Of a DNA stretch of 6,973 nucleotides, positions 6,933-6,973 are shown piece after piece. The notes under the pieces are model-generated. The model searched no databases. It was not told the origin of the DNA and was given only the letters and a program-made list of their open reading frames with translations. The DNA is from Cryomorphaceae bacterium. Its GTDB lineage: Bacteria; Bacteroidota; Bacteroidia; Flavobacteriales; UBA7312. Every line of letters starts with the position of its first letter. Position 1 is the first letter of the stretch. The stretch lies in NCBI GenBank assembly GCA_018608925.1, contig JABAYQ010000141.1, forward strand, positions 1 to 6,973. The letters run 5' to 3'. The position numbers were made by a program, and so were the translations under genes.

Positions 6933-6973
6933 ATGAAAAAAATATTAGGATTAGACTTAGGCACCACCTCCAT
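6933..6973 (+). CDS. cas9: Probable Cas9 nuclease (type II-C), first 13 codons only
   Basis: The ATG at 6933 opens a frame reading MKKILGLDLGTTS, with the next codon starting AT (Ile or Met). Cas9 proteins of Bacteroidota start almost identically, with GLDLGTxSIGW at the first residues. This is the RuvC-I motif, in which the aspartate (Asp8 here) is a catalytic residue for cutting the non-target DNA strand. The frame continues past the window, so HNH, RuvC-II/III and PAM-interacting regions are not seen. The same short motif also occurs in sugar kinases (GIDxGTTS) and Hsp70-type ATPases. I prefer Cas9 because the residues directly after Met fit and because a repeat-like, tracrRNA-like element sits immediately upstream. 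The gene diverges from dnaX, 239 bp away. Confidence 0.72.
   Translation, partial: MKKILGLDLGTTS

Noticed and set aside
6933..6973. Sugar kinase or DnaK start instead of Cas9
   Set aside because: GLDLGTTS also fits these families, but the repeat- and tracrRNA-like sequence directly upstream favours Cas9. It is not fully excluded with 13 codons.

Overview
The window looks like chromosomal DNA from a low-GC member of the Bacteroidota, most likely a flavobacterium. The clues are the A+T-rich gaps, the lack of Shine-Dalgarno sequences in front of the genes, several matches to the Bacteroidota -7 promoter element TAnnTTTG, a lipoprotein with a flavobacterial look, and the protein types: a eukaryote-like NADP-isocitrate dehydrogenase and a long two-lobed M16 peptidase with a Bacteroidota-style insert.

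Almost everything is on the minus strand. Read in the direction of transcription (right to left) there is dnaX (DNA polymerase III gamma/tau, 583 codons), then 17 bp, an M16 zinc metallopeptidase (972 codons), then 39 bp, and icd (NADP-dependent isocitrate dehydrogenase, 408 codons). A strong hairpin terminator at 694-724 closes this run of genes. Beyond it the N-terminal 199 codons of a lipoprotein run off the left edge. The close spacing suggests that dnaX, the peptidase and icd are at least partly co-transcribed. They share no evident pathway: replication clamp loading, cell-envelope proteolysis and the TCA cycle. icd also has a promoter-like element of its own.

The 239 bp to the right of dnaX are the most interesting part. 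A plus-strand gene starts at 6933 and only its first 13 codons are visible (MKKILGLDLGTTS). This fits the RuvC-I start of a type II-C Cas9, with Asp8 as the catalytic residue. Directly upstream, 6886-6924 resembles the long type II-C CRISPR repeats of Bacteroidota. On the minus strand the same bases, followed by a small hairpin and a GAAAAC-AUUAAG tail, look like a tracrRNA (about 6829-6924) transcribed away from cas9. The window therefore probably ends at the edge of a type II-C CRISPR-Cas locus inserted beside dnaX. The rest of cas9, cas1, cas2 and the array would lie to the right and cannot be seen.

A second notable signal is inside dnaX. A run of nine A residues sits just after the clamp-loader core (codons 371-374), and a stop codon follows within a few codons in both shifted frames. 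This is the arrangement expected if the short gamma form is made by slippage, as is known for Thermus dnaX.
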